Source: CF-113 sp050695155
GTDB taxonomy: Bacteria > Chloroflexota > Ktedonobacteria > Ktedonobacterales > Ktedonobacteraceae
Length of the DNA: 64,000 bases
Assembly: GCA_050695155.1 (NCBI GenBank)
Contig: JBOGTO010000437.1
Location: 1 to 64,000, forward strand
Reading direction: 5' to 3'
In this document: positions 8,551 through 16,392 of the stretch, one piece after another
Position numbering within the stretch: the first letter of the stretch is position 1
How the letters are laid out: each line of letters opens with the position of its first letter
Program-made: the position numbers and the translations under genes
Notes under the pieces: generated by a model
What the model was told of the DNA's origin: nothing
Database searches by the model: none
The model's input: only the letters and a program-made list of their open reading frames with translations

Positions 8551-8989
8551 ACACCTCTTTCAAAGGGGTAAACATCATATTGACCCCTTTCACATAGCTA
8601 AATGATAGAAGACTATGTGCTCTATTCAAAACAGTAGTTAAAGGCCTTGCCGTATGTGAGGGGCCAATCTCGTGAACAGCTGGGCCGCTCTTCTTGTAGG
8701 CAATCTTTGCTTCTTCCATTGGCTTCTGAAATTTCTGCCAGATTGAATAGCTGAGGAGCTTGTAGAGTTCGTTCGCTCCAGTATGGAAACATATAGCTTC
8801 GAGTGTATCATTGAACGTCTCTCGCCCTTTCTTCAGGCATGGCTTCTCTCGTCCTCCTGTCGACTTTCCACAATTTGTGGAAAGTCGAATGTGGTTTGTC
8901 TGATACGTTCGCCGAAAAGGGCCTTTTTTATGAGGAACCCTCTGCGGGCGAGGATATGCGTCAATTTCGCCGCCAATAGTCATAGCCAT
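8537..8989 (-). CDS. Doubtful 150-aa open frame
   Basis: An open frame overlaps the antirepressor start by 14 bp and the small gene upstream by 29 bp. No family is recognised and no good ribosome site precedes its ATG. It runs across a 29-bp palindrome at 8860-8888 and the inverted repeat at 8562-8590, which argues that much of it is regulatory DNA. I list it because the frame is long for chance, but I think it is more likely non-coding. Confidence 0.2.
   Translation of the reverse strand: MAMTIGGEIDAYPRPQRVPHKKGPFRRTYQTNHIRLSTNCGKSTGGREKPCLKKGRETFNDTLEAICFHTGANELYKLLSYSIWQKFQKPMEEAKIAYKKSGPAVHEIGPSHTARPLTTVLNRAHSLLSFSYVKGVNMMFTPLKEVYVER
8562..8590. promoter_or_regulatory. Inverted repeat upstream of the antirepressor gene
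   Basis: Arms AAAGGGGT (8562-8569) and ACCCCTTT (8583-8590) are perfect reverse complements separated by 13 bp. The site lies just upstream of the Shine-Dalgarno of the antirepressor gene, so it could be an operator or a leader hairpin that hides the ribosome site. Confidence 0.5.
8860..8888. promoter_or_regulatory. Perfect 29-bp palindrome, probable operator
   Basis: Two 14-bp arms beginning TCGACTTTCCACAA flank a single central T. The inner part, TTCCACA-ATT-TGTGGAA, resembles a second palindrome at 9265-9281 (CTTCACA, TTT, TGTGAAG). Two related palindromes flanking a small gene suggest binding sites of one dimeric regulator. The absence of a downstream T-run makes a terminator unlikely. 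Confidence 0.6.
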
Positions 8990-9170
8990 CCGCTGAATAC
9001 AGGTTGGTGTGTCCGCGTAGATTCTCGACCATCACGACCTCTGGAGCTTTGTAGAGATATTTCCACTCACGATTCTGATAGTGCCAGAAATGGTAAGAGA
9101 AGTACATCGGGTCGATGTCTGATTGTTCCACTTTTACCCGGTAATCCCCGGGTTGTTCTTGATAGGCCAT
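8961..9170 (-). CDS. Small hypothetical protein, 69 aa
   Basis: The start at 9170 is chosen because GAGAGG lies at the right distance upstream of the second of two adjacent ATG codons; longer in-frame starts have no ribosome site. The protein is rich in Tyr and Trp (YFSYHFWHYQNREWKYLYK). No family is recognised. It is flanked by the two related palindromes at 8860-8888 and 9265-9281. Confidence 0.6.
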   Translation of the reverse strand: MAYQEQPGDYRVKVEQSDIDPMYFSYHFWHYQNREWKYLYKAPEVVMVENLRGHTNLYSADGYDYWRRN

Positions 9171-9264
9171 CATTACCTCTCTCTTTTGATACGGAAAGGG
9201 GGCCATTCTACCTCCCTGGAATACTTGACGAACCATCGATTGCCTCTGGTCAGGTGCCATACCC

Positions 9265-9281
9265 CTTCACATTTTGTGAAG
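9265..9281. promoter_or_regulatory. 17-bp palindrome, probable operator
   Basis: CTTCACA and TGTGAAG flank TTT. The site lies about 95 bp upstream of the small gene at 8961-9170, in the expected promoter zone, and shares its core with the palindrome at 8860-8888. Confidence 0.5.
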
Positions 9282-9386
9282 AGTGATCTTCTTTCACAGA
9301 AAATGTCCCTTTCGAGAAGAAATGTCTGACACACTTTCCCTTTCGTCCAGCCTTGTCGGCTGTTGATTAGTCTCTCCTCTTCCTGT

Positions 9387-9420
9387 CAGCTAGCTATTTA
9401 TCTGAACAAATGACTAGCTT
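9387..9420. repeat. 34-bp 13-8-13 inverted-repeat element
   Basis: The left arm is CAGCTAGCTATTT, the spacer ATCTGAAC, the right arm AAATGACTAGCTT. It belongs to the family of dispersed elements also seen at 1-444, 43774, 44819 and 59023. The rest of the gap, 9421-9608, shows nothing I can identify. Confidence 0.65.
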
Positions 9421-9608
9421 TCTTCAGGTTGAGGTTCTGGTTGACCGATCCTTCATTCTTCCTATAGCCAGTAACTATACAAAAATATCTCTCTTTATGC
9501 CACCGCCACCGGGTATCCCGCAACCTCAATCAGCATGCTTGAGACCCGGATTCACTGGCTCCTCCAGGAAAGTCAATTTCATTAGTCATACTTCCCTTTC
9601 ACACATCC

Positions 9609-9824
9609 TTAGGACCAGCCAAGTTGGGGTAAACCCAACTCCTCAAGCGCGAGCTGAACGCCTTCTGCTGTTCGTACTTTCAGGCTCAGATCGCAGGTAA
9701 TAACCAGCCAGCCCAGTTCCTCATACCCAGTAATCGCACCTCGATGATCTGGCGTAAAAACAGCGTTCCCACCTGCTTTCCGTTGCTGCTCCTGTGCTTC
9801 ATGCCATTGCCATCGTGTGATCAT
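9609..9824 (-). CDS. Small hypothetical protein, 71 aa
   Basis: A GGAAAGAGAAGA purine-rich ribosome site directly precedes the ATG. The protein contains HRGAITGYEELGWLVITCD and a C-terminal LALEELGLPQLGW. No family is recognised. The pattern suggests a compact soluble domain of mixed alpha/beta type. It stands alone between the nuclease gene at 9944 and the repeat element at 9387. Confidence 0.65.
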   Translation of the reverse strand: MITRWQWHEAQEQQRKAGGNAVFTPDHRGAITGYEELGWLVITCDLSLKVRTAEGVQLALEELGLPQLGWS

Positions 9825-9943
9825 TCTTCTCTTTCCTTGTAATTGCTAGTGCCATCGGGTCACTACTCCCCGGAGGCGTTCCCTGGTTAATCATCTCTCG
9901 TTGCGCGCGCTGCGAGCCAGAAACGACAGGTGCAAGAGAACTT

Positions 9944-11110
9944 TTACAAATCTGCGGGAGGCTCCCTCCCTTTCACAATAAAAGTTCGCGCCTCTCGCGT
10001 TGCCTGCTGAGGATCATCGCGTATCTCCAGGCCACTGAAGCGAATAAATCGCCATCCCAGTCGCTCCAATGCGCGCTGACGTCGATGATCGTGCCGGATA
10101 CTCTCTGGCTTGCTATGCCCTTCGAAGCCATCTATCTCAATGATGGTTTTCGTGGGTAAATGGGCGAAATCGACCCGATAGGTGGTTTCCGTCGTTTGGA
10201 TGTGATACTGACGCTCAAGCGGCAGACCTGGATAGGTCCAGCAACTGAAAAAGACCTCTTCGGCCAGGCTGTCGTACTTTGAGTTGGGAGATTTCTGGTA
10301 GTGTTGCCAGTCAGGTCGCTTGTGCGTGATGCGTGGGGGCAGGTGGTGCTTTGCCCGCTTAATCAGGGTGTCCAGGTAAGCCTTGACCAATGTGGGATCG
10401 TCTTCCTCGATAGTGTAATAGCCGCCCCCGGACCCCTGCATCACATCCAGGCGGATACGACTCAAGTCATCAAGCGGGGTCGCCAGAATAGTGCGCCATT
10501 TGATAGGCATCCCGCGTGCGCCAGGCCGCTTGAAGTACAAGAATTTATTGGTGATGAGCCATTCACCCGGCTCTGGCTCGTTAGGCTTGGTCTTGCGCTT
10601 CTCCGTAGACAGATATATCACCGCACACGTATAGTACGCCTCTTCATCGGCATCGAGCGTCTCGGCGACCTCGATCGGCTCAAAATCGCCTCGGCGAACA
10701 GCCATCAGACGCTGAAGTCGCGCGAATCGCGCTTGAAGCGCGGCAAAATGGTGGTCATCAAGCGCGAAGGCTGTCTGAAGAAAGGAGAGATACTGCTCAT
10801 CTTTTTGCTCCAGCATGTCCGTTTGCTCGCAGGCCGCCAGTGTCTGTTCAAAGAGGATGCTCGCTTGCGGAGAGAGAAAAGATTGCGCTTCATGGGCTTC
10901 AAGTCCCCTTTGGAGGGCAATTTCTTGCAGTTCCTGCCAGATGGTTGCTGTCAGTGATCCCTCTGCAATCATGGTCTCAAAGAGGACCTGTAGGCCCTTC
11001 AAGTTCTTTCGTGCCTCCCGATGGCAGCGAGTACACCGCGCCATCAGGGTGTTTCCTAAAAGAGCATCAAGAAGCCCCAACTCTTTTCCGCACTGGCGGC
11101 ATTCATTCAT
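9944..11110 (-). CDS. Zinc-ribbon protein with C-terminal DUF559/Vsr-like nuclease domain
   Basis: The N-terminus has two CxxC pairs (CRQCG at about 4 and CTRCH at about 26) typical of a zinc ribbon. The middle is helical and includes a GEWLITNKFLYF segment. The last 110 residues carry a PD-(D/E)xK fold signature of the DUF559/very-short-patch-repair type: YRVDFAHLPTKTIIEIDG, then HDHRRQRALERLGWRFIRF. The Asp of RVDF, the Glu of EIDG and the following basic helix would form the active site. It probably nicks or cuts DNA. A paralogous nuclease domain occurs at 57158-57832. The start overlaps the stop of the short upstream frame (ATGA). Confidence 0.8.
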   Translation of the reverse strand: MNECRQCGKELGLLDALLGNTLMARCTRCHREARKNLKGLQVLFETMIAEGSLTATIWQELQEIALQRGLEAHEAQSFLSPQASILFEQTLAACEQTDMLEQKDEQYLSFLQTAFALDDHHFAALQARFARLQRLMAVRRGDFEPIEVAETLDADEEAYYTCAVIYLSTEKRKTKPNEPEPGEWLITNKFLYFKRPGARGMPIKWRTILATPLDDLSRIRLDVMQGSGGGYYTIEEDDPTLVKAYLDTLIKRAKHHLPPRITHKRPDWQHYQKSPNSKYDSLAEEVFFSCWTYPGLPLERQYHIQTTETTYRVDFAHLPTKTIIEIDGFEGHSKPESIRHDHRRQRALERLGWRFIRFSGLEIRDDPQQATREARTFIVKGREPPADL

Positions 11111-11214
11111 CTCTCTCGCTCCTGCTTTGGCAACCAGGCCATCACCTCCCTGAAATACAAGGGATGCGCGGCTTCTTCCGAGATTTCAAGGTGGATTAGT
11201 ATCCCGATAATCAT
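11107..11214 (-). CDS. Possible short upstream peptide, 35 aa
   Basis: A short frame, from the ATG at 11214, ends in an ATGA overlap with the nuclease gene. GAGGG lies 9 bases before its start. It may be a real micro-protein or a leader that couples translation into the nuclease gene. A longer in-frame start at 11361 exists without an obvious ribosome site. Confidence 0.4.
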   Translation of the reverse strand: MIIGILIHLEISEEAAHPLYFREVMAWLPKQERER

Positions 11215-11361
11215 TGATTCAACCCTCAGCTTACCAGTAGTGGTAGACTGCAAGGCGTGTGGAAACGCATATTTCCGCATGTATGGCCTGCTTGCTTTGG
11301 CTCGCTGCTGCCAGCAAAGGAGCAAGCACTTCTTCATCGTTTTCATCCTTAGAGATGGCAT

Positions 11362-11574
11362 TCACCTCTCGCCAGGACGGTCCAGGCGGTGCAATGCACC
11401 TGATTTCATCTGCCCGACCATGACCTCCAGCTCACTGCGATGTTCGTTCACCCAATCAGCGAGCTGGAGCGCATCTTGTGCTGCGAGATCAATCTCTGTG
11501 CTTCCGTCGGCGTCTACCAGGAGCAGACCTACTGAGGTGCTACGGATTTCGGCGATGAGCAGATTAATGAGCAT
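11362..11574 (-). CDS. Small hypothetical protein, 70 aa
   Basis: AAAGGTGA lies 4 bases before the ATG. The protein begins MLINLLIAEIRSTSVG and has an alternating hydrophobic pattern, then a helix DALQLADWVNEHRSELE. No family is recognised. It sits 24 bp downstream of the next gene on the same strand and probably forms an operon with it. Confidence 0.7.
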   Translation of the reverse strand: MLINLLIAEIRSTSVGLLLVDADGSTEIDLAAQDALQLADWVNEHRSELEVMVGQMKSGALHRLDRPGER

Positions 11575-11597
11575 AGGTCACCTTTCTCCCCAGAGTA

Positions 11598-12014
11598 TTA
11601 TTGGATGACCGCAGCGAGAGCCGAGTAGACCTGCTCTCCAAGTACATTCCGCAGTTTGTGGCCTACCTCATGGCTTTCCTCGTAAAAGGCGCGCGCTCCT
11701 TCTTCGCCCAACTCGTTCAGGTAAAATGTCCCGTCCTCGGCGAGCCACCGCTCATAACTCTCCTCCTCCGCGTGTGAAGCCGTATCGAGGAGCCATCGGA
11801 GCGCAAAGCCGAGATCGATATCAGGATGCATCGTCCCAATATAGACGGCAAAGCAGTCGCGACGATCCTCCCGCTCTAGTTCCACGCTGAAGACGCGGCT
11901 ACTCGCGTCATAGACGCGACTGGTCGGACCGCCAGCAGTGATCGTACCGGTGATGCCATAGTGAGTCATCAATGTGGCTATCTTCTGATCCACTGGACTC
12001 TGGTATGTACTCAT
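11598..12014 (-). CDS. Hypothetical protein, 138 aa, related to the CRISPR-like spacer beside it
   Basis: GAAGGAG precedes the ATG at good distance. The protein is acidic and has FSVELEREDRRDCFAVYIG in its first half. No family is recognised. Its coding sequence at 11853-11888 aligns with the 36-nt spacer at 12079-12114: 19 of the first 20 bases agree, and the spacer, read on the same strand, encodes VELQWEDRRDC in frame. The spacer is therefore a fragment of a homologue of this gene. Confidence 0.75.
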   Translation of the reverse strand: MSTYQSPVDQKIATLMTHYGITGTITAGGPTSRVYDASSRVFSVELEREDRRDCFAVYIGTMHPDIDLGFALRWLLDTASHAEEESYERWLAEDGTFYLNELGEEGARAFYEESHEVGHKLRNVLGEQVYSALAAVIQ

Positions 12015-12041
12015 AACAAATTCTCCTTCACCTTTTGTATT

Positions 12042-12151
12042 GTTTCAATCCTCAGCGGCCCAGAATGGCCGCTGCAACGCAGTCACGACGATCCTCCCAT
12101 TGCAACTCAACAGTGTTTCAATCCTCAGCAGCCATTCTGGGCCGCTGCAAC
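12042..12151 (-). CRISPR. Two-repeat, one-spacer CRISPR-like unit
   Basis: Two 37-bp repeats, 12042-12078 and 12115-12151, flank a 36-bp spacer. Read on the minus strand each repeat starts GTTGCAGCGGCC and ends GAGGATTGAAAC, the typical hairpin plus ATTGAAAC handle of Cas6-processed repeats. The repeats agree except for one stem position and the loop, which is inverted: CAGAAT in one, its reverse complement ATTCTG in the other. No cas gene is in the window. The repeat at 12115-12151 supplies the last codons and stop of the hydrolase gene. Confidence 0.6.
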
Positions 12152-13561
12152 GAGATCTCGTTGCTTATTCTTTTTCTCTGTGGCGAAAAATAAATGGGCT
12201 ATTCGCAGCAGTATTTTTCCCAGCGAGAGCGATCCCATCACCGACAGCCAAGCGCTCAAATCCGGCACGTACCATCGTAACAACGACCATGGACCATCTA
12301 CGCTCCTCGGAACGCCCCAGATCGTGAGCAGCGGCGCGGCCACCTCACTGATCAGTGCCAGAGTGCTGCCAGGACCAGACCGCGCAGGACGTTGGATAAG
12401 ACGAACCAGCGACCACAGATGCAAGGCTGACACGAGTATGACCACCAGGCGTACCAGAAGTGAGAAACTCTGGAATGTGATGGCGCGCTTCGAGGGGGCA
12501 TGTCCCAAGAGCAATCGAACAACATCGAGCGCTATCTGGTCGAGGCCAAGCTGGGCCACGACGCCATTATTACAGTTCTGGAGGACTACCACGCCGAGCT
12601 TGCGCCCAGGCACCAGGACCATGTCGGCGCGGTAGTTCGAGACTTCGCCGCCGTGCCGCACGATCCGCCCACTCCCCAGCTGCTCGACGCGCCAACCCAT
12701 CGCTGCTATCGACCCCGCTTTATTCGTCGGTACCTGTGGCCGGTGTAACTCCTCGATCCCAGCAGTCGAGAGGACCGACGCGCCATCCACGCTCCCGCCA
12801 TTGAGATGTGCAACGAGCCAGCGCGCCATGTCCTCTGCGCTGGAGATCAGAAACGCCGCGCCGAGCGCGTCGGTGAGATACGGAGCGCGAGTAGGGCGCG
12901 GCCAGCCGAACCACCATCGGTAGCCGGTTGCCGGGCCGTCGCGCAGCGCCTCCTGCTCGGAGACATGGCTATGGTGCATATGTAAGAGACGGAAAATATG
13001 TCGCTCAATATAGCGTTCGTAGGACTCCTCAGCAACGATCTCGATGATGAAGCTCAGGATGAGATAGTTCGTATTGCAATAGTCAAAGGCGACGCCAGGC
13101 TCGTGCGCCAGCTTGACCCGCTTGAGCAAGCGCACTGTCTGCTCTCGCGTACTGCTTACGCGCCGACCCAGGAGCTGGCGGCCAGTATACAACGACAGGC
13201 CGCTCGTGTGGATCAGCAGATGCCGAATGGTGATATGAGCCGACGCGTCAGGGTCAGCGACGCGAAACCACGGAAGGTAGCGCTGCACTGGCGCATCCAG
13301 GTCGATCTTGCCAGCCTCGACGAGCTGCATGATCGCCAGCGCAGTAAATGACTTTGAGAGTGAGCCGAGGACAAAAGGCGTCTGAGGCGTCACAGGACGG
13401 CCAGTGGTGTCAGCAACACCAAATCCGCGCTGGTAGATCACCTGATCATTTTGCACAATCGCCAGAGACAGGCCAGGGAGATGCAAATCATGCATCTTTG
13501 CCTGGATATAGGCTTCGATCTGCATGATGCTCTCTTGTTTCTTTAACTCCGTGATATCCAC
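12125..13561 (-). CDS. Serine hydrolase of the beta-lactamase class C / penicillin-binding fold, membrane-anchored
   Basis: The beta-lactamase-fold catalytic motifs are visible: SLSK (SxxK) at about residue 68, YCN (YxN) near 160, and HGGE in place of KTG near 320. The C-terminal 100 residues contain several hydrophobic segments (LLVRLVVILVSALHL, LALISEVAAPLLTIW), so the enzyme is likely membrane-tethered. There is no clear N-terminal signal peptide. A GTG start is chosen because GGAG lies 6 bases upstream. Substrate unknown: peptides, esters or beta-lactams are all possible in this family. The last residues, VAAAQNGC, are encoded by a CRISPR-like repeat, so the original C-terminus may have been altered. 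Confidence 0.88.
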   Translation of the reverse strand: MDITELKKQESIMQIEAYIQAKMHDLHLPGLSLAIVQNDQVIYQRGFGVADTTGRPVTPQTPFVLGSLSKSFTALAIMQLVEAGKIDLDAPVQRYLPWFRVADPDASAHITIRHLLIHTSGLSLYTGRQLLGRRVSSTREQTVRLLKRVKLAHEPGVAFDYCNTNYLILSFIIEIVAEESYERYIERHIFRLLHMHHSHVSEQEALRDGPATGYRWWFGWPRPTRAPYLTDALGAAFLISSAEDMARWLVAHLNGGSVDGASVLSTAGIEELHRPQVPTNKAGSIAAMGWRVEQLGSGRIVRHGGEVSNYRADMVLVPGRKLGVVVLQNCNNGVVAQLGLDQIALDVVRLLLGHAPSKRAITFQSFSLLVRLVVILVSALHLWSLVRLIQRPARSGPGSTLALISEVAAPLLTIWGVPRSVDGPWSLLRWYVPDLSAWLSVMGSLSLGKILLRIAHLFFATEKKNKQRDLVAAAQNGC

Positions 13562-13660
13562 TTTGTGCTCCTACCCGCTCTCTTCGTTCGCTGCTTCTTT
13601 CTGCTCATCGGGCCTCCTTCATTTCAACCCTCATCCGACCTGCTGGCCAAGTGCCATGTG

Positions 13661-13906
13661 CTAGGTTCCTCGGCAATTTGGACAATAGTCCCAGGCTCTG
13701 CCCACTGCTTGGTACAAGTCCTGATAGGTTGCTGCATAGAGCTTGTTCGTGTACGCTGTAAGAGCGAGAAGACGAGCACATGGTGCTGTTAAAGGGAGAG
13801 GATGGACAATGTCTCTCCGGTCATCTAAACGCTGGTTGATCAGATAGCCTTGCTGCCTCTTCTTCACCTCATCCAGTTCAGCGTCACTTCGTATCCTCTC
13901 TATCAT
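13661..13906 (-). CDS. Small hypothetical protein, 81 aa, with C-terminal CPNC
   Basis: The ATG at 13906 overlaps the stop of the upstream gene (ATGA), which decides the start over a longer frame. The protein ends DYCPNCRGT, leaving a single CxxC near the C-terminus. No family is recognised. It is co-translated with the 84-aa gene upstream. Confidence 0.6.
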   Translation of the reverse strand: MIERIRSDAELDEVKKRQQGYLINQRLDDRRDIVHPLPLTAPCARLLALTAYTNKLYAATYQDLYQAVGRAWDYCPNCRGT

Positions 13907-14157
13907 GGCTGCTTCTCTTTCAACTCCAGCAAGCTGGCTAATTCGTGTATAATCGCCGTGTACCAAGCGCATACCTCCGGGTCGCGGGTGCTTTGGGCCA
14001 GCTCTCCCAGGTGCGCCAGCGCCACACCCGGTTGATCGACCAGGCGGAACAGCACCCGTTCGTACAGCCGCTCAGCCGCCACGTTGCCTGAGCGCTGGCC
14101 AGCCAGCCATTTGGTTTCGATAGACCGCCGGAATGATTCGTAGGTATTAAGCGACAT
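13903..14157 (-). CDS. Small hypothetical protein, 84 aa, helical
   Basis: The start at the second ATG (14157) is favoured by GGAGGG upstream of it. The sequence (YESFRRSIETKWLAGQ, then YERVLFRLVDQPGVALAHLGELAQ) predicts helices and no motif I know. It is followed by an ATGA-coupled gene. Confidence 0.65.
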   Translation of the reverse strand: MSLNTYESFRRSIETKWLAGQRSGNVAAERLYERVLFRLVDQPGVALAHLGELAQSTRDPEVCAWYTAIIHELASLLELKEKQP

Positions 14158-14187
14158 GGCTCTGCCCTCCATGGCTGTGCTTGGATG

Positions 14188-14646
14188 CTATAACTCTTCT
14201 AGCTTATCGATCATGATTTGATAGTAGTTGACTTCTTCTTTCCTCCACTCAACATTGATGCCTTGCTCTACTGTTCTCTCGCTGCGTGCTTTGGCCGCTT
14301 TGAGCGCTTCGACAAACGCCGCCGGTGTCTTCACGGTGGTGAGCAGGTGAGAAGCGCTGCTCAAGGCGATATATTCAGGATAATCAGTCCAATCCGCTTC
14401 TGGGACATGTGCGGTAATCGTCCTGAGTTCTTCCTCCAGGTAGGCTTTGATCCGCTCGAGTTGCTCGTGCTCTAACCAGGCCAACATGCCATCCGCCTGC
14501 TTCTTCTCTGCAAACAACCCATATTTGGGCCTGGTCTCATCATTCGTCAGTAGCACATAGTCATTCGGGGTAGGTCCGAGCAACTGGCAGATCGCCCAGC
14601 CCTCGTCTCCCCAGGACTTGACTTTTCTTACACAGTACGTAATCAT
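14188..14646 (-). CDS. Hypothetical protein, 152 aa
   Basis: AGGAAAG precedes the ATG. The N-terminal half is beta-rich (MITYCVRKVKSWGDEGWAICQ, YVLLTNDETRPKYGLFAEK), the C-terminal half helical, ending YQIMIDKLEEL. No family is recognised. It lies upstream of the 84/81-aa pair on the same strand and probably heads that small operon. A hairpin element at 14715-14752 lies about 70-100 bp before its start, within promoter range. Confidence 0.7.
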   Translation of the reverse strand: MITYCVRKVKSWGDEGWAICQLLGPTPNDYVLLTNDETRPKYGLFAEKKQADGMLAWLEHEQLERIKAYLEEELRTITAHVPEADWTDYPEYIALSSASHLLTTVKTPAAFVEALKAAKARSERTVEQGINVEWRKEEVNYYQIMIDKLEEL

Positions 14647-14714
14647 TTGCTTTCCTGCTTTCCTCTATTTCTTGTCTATTTAGATGTGCTTCCTTAATTG
14701 CTTACAGCCTCTCA

Positions 14715-14752
14715 GAGGGGCGAGTCTACCTGGTAGGTAGACCTGGCCCTCT
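14715..14752. promoter_or_regulatory. Inverted-repeat element, GAGTCTACC / GGTAGAC type
   Basis: GAGTCTACC and GGTAGACCT start 16 bp apart and lie inside a longer imperfect palindrome that begins GGGGCGAG and ends CTGGCCCTC. Two closely similar elements occur at 27024-27156. The position in front of the 14188-14646 gene suggests a regulator site; a hairpin acting in RNA is an alternative. Confidence 0.5.
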
Positions 14753-14807
14753 TTCATGTTTCGGTGCCAAAGCATTGCCTTTCCCCATGCTAGGAAGGGC
14801 GAGAGAG

Positions 14808-15896
14808 TTACCAACTTGTAAGAACTGTTCGCAGAACATGCTCAAATTCCTCTTCCGCTTGCAGAGGCACAGTGCGGATCAATCCAGATGCCACACAGTC
14901 CATAGCACGCCGATCACTGACCGCTTCACCACGAGCCGCTACAGAGAGTTGGTCAGCAACACCTCCTGTCCCATCGACCGCAAGAACTCTGCGATGTTCT
15001 GCAAGCTGCGTGATAACATCCTGCCACGCTGTTTCTCCCCCTCCAATCAGGACTGCCACGGACCCGTGACGTTCAGCAAATGCACTCGTGAGAGCGGCTA
15101 ACCACATGGCTTCGTCAGCTGTTTGCGTCCCTGGAACCACAAAAATATTTCTGTGATAAGTTGGCACGTCATCGGGCAACTTGATCGTTCCAGCACACAC
15201 CACGCCTGCACACACAAAAACGGGACTCTCTTCTAGTGATTGATAGACCTGTTCCAGCCAGCGGCTGAGTACTGTTGGTCTCACACGATCTATGAGTGAT
15301 CCTGCTGTTCCCCGGAGCATTTTCATCATACAAGCACAGAGGCGTCGAAGCGAGGCTTGCGAAGCCTCATCCAAGTTAAGGGGATCACCAATCAGGACGG
15401 CAGTCTCGCGGCCATGAACGTGATGGAGCGAAAGCGTTTCGGAAGCCAGCTCCTCGATAGTCTGTACTGGAACGAGAGAAGCGGGCTTTCCATTGGAAAG
15501 TGTTACCTTCGCATAGCTGCGATACCTTCCCATCGGCAACGACGGCGAGAGTTGCTGATGGGAAGGTATCGCGCCTCTGGGTGGAATCACCACCCACTCT
15601 CCATCACAAAATATCTCGACAACACGTTGTTCATGTACCTTTGTCTCAGAAGGAACTTTCTTGAGCTGGGCAATCTCTTCTTCCGAGAGCGTTAGAGTAC
15701 TCAGATACGCTCGTTCTACTGCCTCAAGATCGTTATCGCTTCCTGTGGCAAGGAGGGCTTCATGCCCTGTATTCCACAACATCTTGATTTCATACTGGCG
15801 AGGAGGATGAATTGATATATGAGAGGAAGTCTTCTTAGATTGGCTGACTTCCCATTCGTCTTCAAACAGTTCTTCTGGATCAGGATCTGTTCCCAT
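14808..15896 (-). CDS. SLOG/LSDAT-like nucleotide-sensing protein
   Basis: About 362 residues from the ATG at 15896, which has AAGGAAAGGAAAG upstream (an earlier GTG lacks this). The last 140 residues look like the Rossmann-type SLOG/LSDAT fold: NIFVVPGTQTADEA, then SVAVLIGGGETAWQDV and VLAVDGTGGVADQLS. SLOG proteins bind nucleotide derivatives and are often linked to conflict systems. A second alpha/beta region (ETAVLIGDPLNLDEASQAS, about 160-240) may be a repeat of the fold. The N-terminal 90 residues are acidic and unassigned. It lies on the same strand as, and downstream of, the peptide and ATPase genes, with wide gaps. Confidence 0.7.
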   Translation of the reverse strand: MGTDPDPEELFEDEWEVSQSKKTSSHISIHPPRQYEIKMLWNTGHEALLATGSDNDLEAVERAYLSTLTLSEEEIAQLKKVPSETKVHEQRVVEIFCDGEWVVIPPRGAIPSHQQLSPSLPMGRYRSYAKVTLSNGKPASLVPVQTIEELASETLSLHHVHGRETAVLIGDPLNLDEASQASLRRLCACMMKMLRGTAGSLIDRVRPTVLSRWLEQVYQSLEESPVFVCAGVVCAGTIKLPDDVPTYHRNIFVVPGTQTADEAMWLAALTSAFAERHGSVAVLIGGGETAWQDVITQLAEHRRVLAVDGTGGVADQLSVAARGEAVSDRRAMDCVASGLIRTVPLQAEEEFEHVLRTVLTSW

Positions 15897-16034
15897 ATCG
15901 GCTTTCCTTTCCTTAGCCTGGAGCTTTCCCACTAATGATAGCGAACGTCTATTAACAGTATGCCTGGAAAGAAGCGGGAGTTACCAGGAAATAGTTTCCA
16001 ATAAACTTCCCAATAACATTAACGACAGTTTCCC

Positions 16035-16253
16035 CTATCTGTTCTTTATCTTGCTGAATTGACTGGACTCCTCTTCCGCCAGCCATGCCTCAGCATCTTT
16101 GGTTCTAACCATCTTCTCAGCCTTCTCGTCGCGTATCTGCACATCAAATTCGTCTTCGATAGCAATGATGAGTTCAACCAGATCAAGAGAATCAGCGTCG
16201 AGATCATCTACCCAGGATGCATCGGGAGTAACGTGACGTTCAGCCACTTGCAA
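16035..16253 (-). CDS. Acyl-carrier-protein-like protein, N-terminally short
   Basis: The core WVDDLDADSLDLVELIIAIEDEF has the DSL serine that receives phosphopantetheine, and the following helices match acyl carrier proteins. The usual first helix is missing. The open frame upstream of the TTG chosen here has no ATG and no similarity to an ACP N-terminus before an in-frame stop. Either TTG is a true start of a shortened carrier or the gene has lost its 5' end. No fatty-acid or polyketide genes are nearby, so it may carry an unusual group in the neighbouring system. Confidence 0.7.
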   Translation of the reverse strand: MQVAERHVTPDASWVDDLDADSLDLVELIIAIEDEFDVQIRDEKAEKMVRTKDAEAWLAEEESSQFSKIKNR

Positions 16254-16392
16254 AGGAATTGCTCCCGCCCTAATGCATAGTTTGAACCCACCGCTCTGCT
16301 TCCCCTACCCTTCCTGTGTGATGTATGTGCGCAACGTTCAGATGACCTCACGATTTGATGAGTTCTGTCCACCTTAGTGGAGACTTTATGCC

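Noticed and set aside
12042..12151. Full CRISPR-Cas system
   Set aside because: Only two repeats, differing from each other, and no cas genes in the window; called CRISPR-like only.
14188..14646. Toxin-antitoxin pair with the downstream small genes
   Set aside because: Small size and coupling fit, but no toxin or antitoxin motif is visible.
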